A DNA stretch of 5,871 nt. Source: a bacterium (GTDB lineage: Bacteria > Chlamydiota > Chlamydiia > Chlamydiales > JAFEGQ01). Under the pieces are notes generated by a model. The model saw nothing but the letters and a program-made list of their open reading frames with translations. It did not search any database and was not told the origin of the DNA. Position numbers and translations under genes: made by a program. Below, piece by piece: positions 5,186-5,871 of this stretch. Position 1 is the stretch's first letter; each line of letters starts with the position of its first letter. The stretch lies in assembly GCA_021809305.1 (NCBI GenBank), contig JAKBAF010000089.1, forward strand, positions 1-5,871, written 5' to 3'.

Positions 5186-5246
5186 ATTGACAATATTCAA
5201 TTAGTACGAAAGAATCCCTTCCGTACTGGATTATTGATACCTCAAT
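5186..5246. promoter_or_regulatory. nested inverted repeats upstream of the last gene (possible operator pair)
   Basis: ATTGA-N6-TCAAT (5186-5201) and ATTGA-N4-TCAAT (5233-5246) use identical half-sites, with centres about 46 bp apart. Between them AGTACG (5203-5208) and CGTACT (5222-5227) form a further inverted repeat. The first dyad covers the -35 box, and the second lies downstream of the predicted transcription start. This layout would suit a dimeric repressor bridging two sites. The repeats are seen directly; the binding role is inference. Confidence 0.35.
5187..5215 (+). promoter_or_regulatory. candidate promoter of the last gene
   Basis: TTGACA (5187-5192) is a perfect -35 consensus. 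With a 17-bp spacer the -10 is AAGAAT (5210-5215), four of six matches. The start would fall near 5222, leaving 50-80 bases to the start codon. It lies downstream of the F-box gene terminator, so the last gene probably has its own transcript. Confidence 0.4.
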
Positions 5247-5273
5247 CTATAGCTTGCCCTTTTTTTTACGGCC

Positions 5274-5871
5274 ATGCACCCGCTCTATGAAGGGGTTGCC
5301 GTGGCTGTCCCGACCCTATTGAGTAATAAGAGCGCGATAGTGAAAGAAGATCTCTCTTTAATTGCCCAAGTCCTGCCGCGGCTCCGCATAGGAGGGAAGC
5401 TCAGCTATCTCGCGAGGCGCCTACTTCGGGAGAGTAAGGGCAAGGGGAGGGATCTTACAATCGAGCTCTATCAAGAAGTCTCTTCCTATGCATTTCTGTT
5501 TGAAGAGGAGTTCTGCTCAATACGCAATGAGGTCCACCTCTATCGCGTTGCGCGCGCGCTTCATGTTTATAGAAAAAAGATTGAGGAGAGGCTGCGACTC
5601 GCACCTTCGGAGCGGCACGTTCTTATCAAGGTGATACCCACAACCGTCTCCGACCACTCGTCCATTGGGGTGGTTATTGCGCTCAGCGCCATAGAGCATC
5701 TAGAGCTTCTTGAAGAGGGCGGATTGCTGCGTGCGATGGTACCTGTGATTCCAGAGGTTCGTGCCGTACCAGGCTCCTTCTATTCATATCAGAGGCCGGG
5801 AGGGGTGATTCGCACTCTATACTTTGATCTTACCAAGGGTGAAGGGGGCGGTGAAGGGGGCTTTTCGCGAG
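5274..5871 (+). CDS. unidentified protein, partial (3' end beyond the window)
   Basis: The frame stays open for 199 codons from ATG 5274 to the window edge, after an in-frame TAG at 5250. I do not recognise the family. Early residues are hydrophobic and basic (VLPRLRIGGKLSYLARRLL, about 33-51). A charged helical part follows (about 60-125), then a segment alternating beta-like and helical stretches, with LIKVIPTTVSDHSSIGVV (about 126-143), EHLELLEEGG, and VPGSFYSYQRPGG (about 172-184). The visible end has a Gly/Glu repeat. No signal peptide or membrane span is evident. The start is uncertain: ATG 5274 has no ribosome site, whereas GTG 5301 has AAGGGG five bases upstream and may be the true start, giving a product nine residues shorter. 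Codon use resembles xerD (G-rich coding strand). That it is real is well supported by length; its function is unknown. Confidence 0.7.
   Translation, partial: MHPLYEGVAVAVPTLLSNKSAIVKEDLSLIAQVLPRLRIGGKLSYLARRLLRESKGKGRDLTIELYQEVSSYAFLFEEEFCSIRNEVHLYRVARALHVYRKKIEERLRLAPSERHVLIKVIPTTVSDHSSIGVVIALSAIEHLELLEEGGLLRAMVPVIPEVRAVPGSFYSYQRPGGVIRTLYFDLTKGEGGGEGGFSR
5838..5861 (+). repeat. two tandem 12-bp repeats in the last gene
   Basis: GGTGAAGGGGGC occurs twice back to back and in frame, encoding Gly-Glu-Gly-Gly twice. It probably forms a flexible linker produced by slippage. The G5 runs inside each copy are slippage-prone. Confidence 0.7.

Noticed and set aside
5517..5699. 60-residue minus-strand frame
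   Set aside because: It lies wholly antisense to the long open frame from 5274 and has no supporting motif.
1..5871. tRNA, rRNA, CRISPR array, riboswitch or insertion-sequence transposase
   Set aside because: I found no cloverleaf with a CCA-ready end, no regularly spaced direct repeats with spacers, no recognisable aptamer core and no transposase motif on either strand.

Overview
The window holds four complete protein-coding genes and a partial one running off the right edge. It also has a possible gene tail at the left edge and an unusually structured convergent intergenic region. It looks like a chromosome segment of a Chlamydia-related bacterium (phylum Chlamydiota, an environmental or amoeba/arthropod-associated lineage). 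Two things suggest this. First, a DNA polymerase III delta-subunit gene overlaps a short YraL-type SAM-dependent methyltransferase gene, an order I recall from Chlamydia (CT047-CT048). Second, there is a protein with a convincing eukaryotic-type F-box, a domain known to be common in Simkania, Waddlia and Parachlamydia relatives. The assignment rests on memory and gene content only, so the family within the phylum is left open.

Layout. Positions 1-121 are AT-richer with an open frame that may be the end of an upstream gene. holA (148-1161) and the methyltransferase (1158-1868) share an ATGA overlap and form a translationally coupled pair. From 1857 to 2085 lies a large imperfect palindrome made of nested hairpins. 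It fills the gap between the methyltransferase and a convergent minus-strand gene of unknown function (2086-2982). Divergent from that gene, across 62 bp, is a Xer-type tyrosine recombinase (3045-3959, best called xerD) with all six catalytic positions present. The F-box gene follows (4056-5018) with its own likely promoter, Shine-Dalgarno site and terminator. After about 255 bp containing stacked inverted repeats around a consensus -35 box, an unidentified gene starts near 5274-5301 and is cut by the window end.

How the parts relate. holA and xerD are housekeeping replication and chromosome-resolution genes, and the methyltransferase probably modifies 16S rRNA. The F-box protein is the accessory element: such proteins in intracellular bacteria usually act in the host cell by docking on SKP1 of SCF ubiquitin ligases. 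It is therefore a candidate secreted effector, although secretion cannot be seen in the sequence.

Most worth a second look. (1) The palindrome at 1857-2085: its two arms share exact blocks separated by hairpins whose stems differ in sequence but both pair, which is the mark of selected or family-wide structure. (2) The internal repeat in the F-box protein. (3) The nested dyads upstream of the last gene. (4) A reversal of G-versus-C strand bias at the palindrome that does not follow gene direction.
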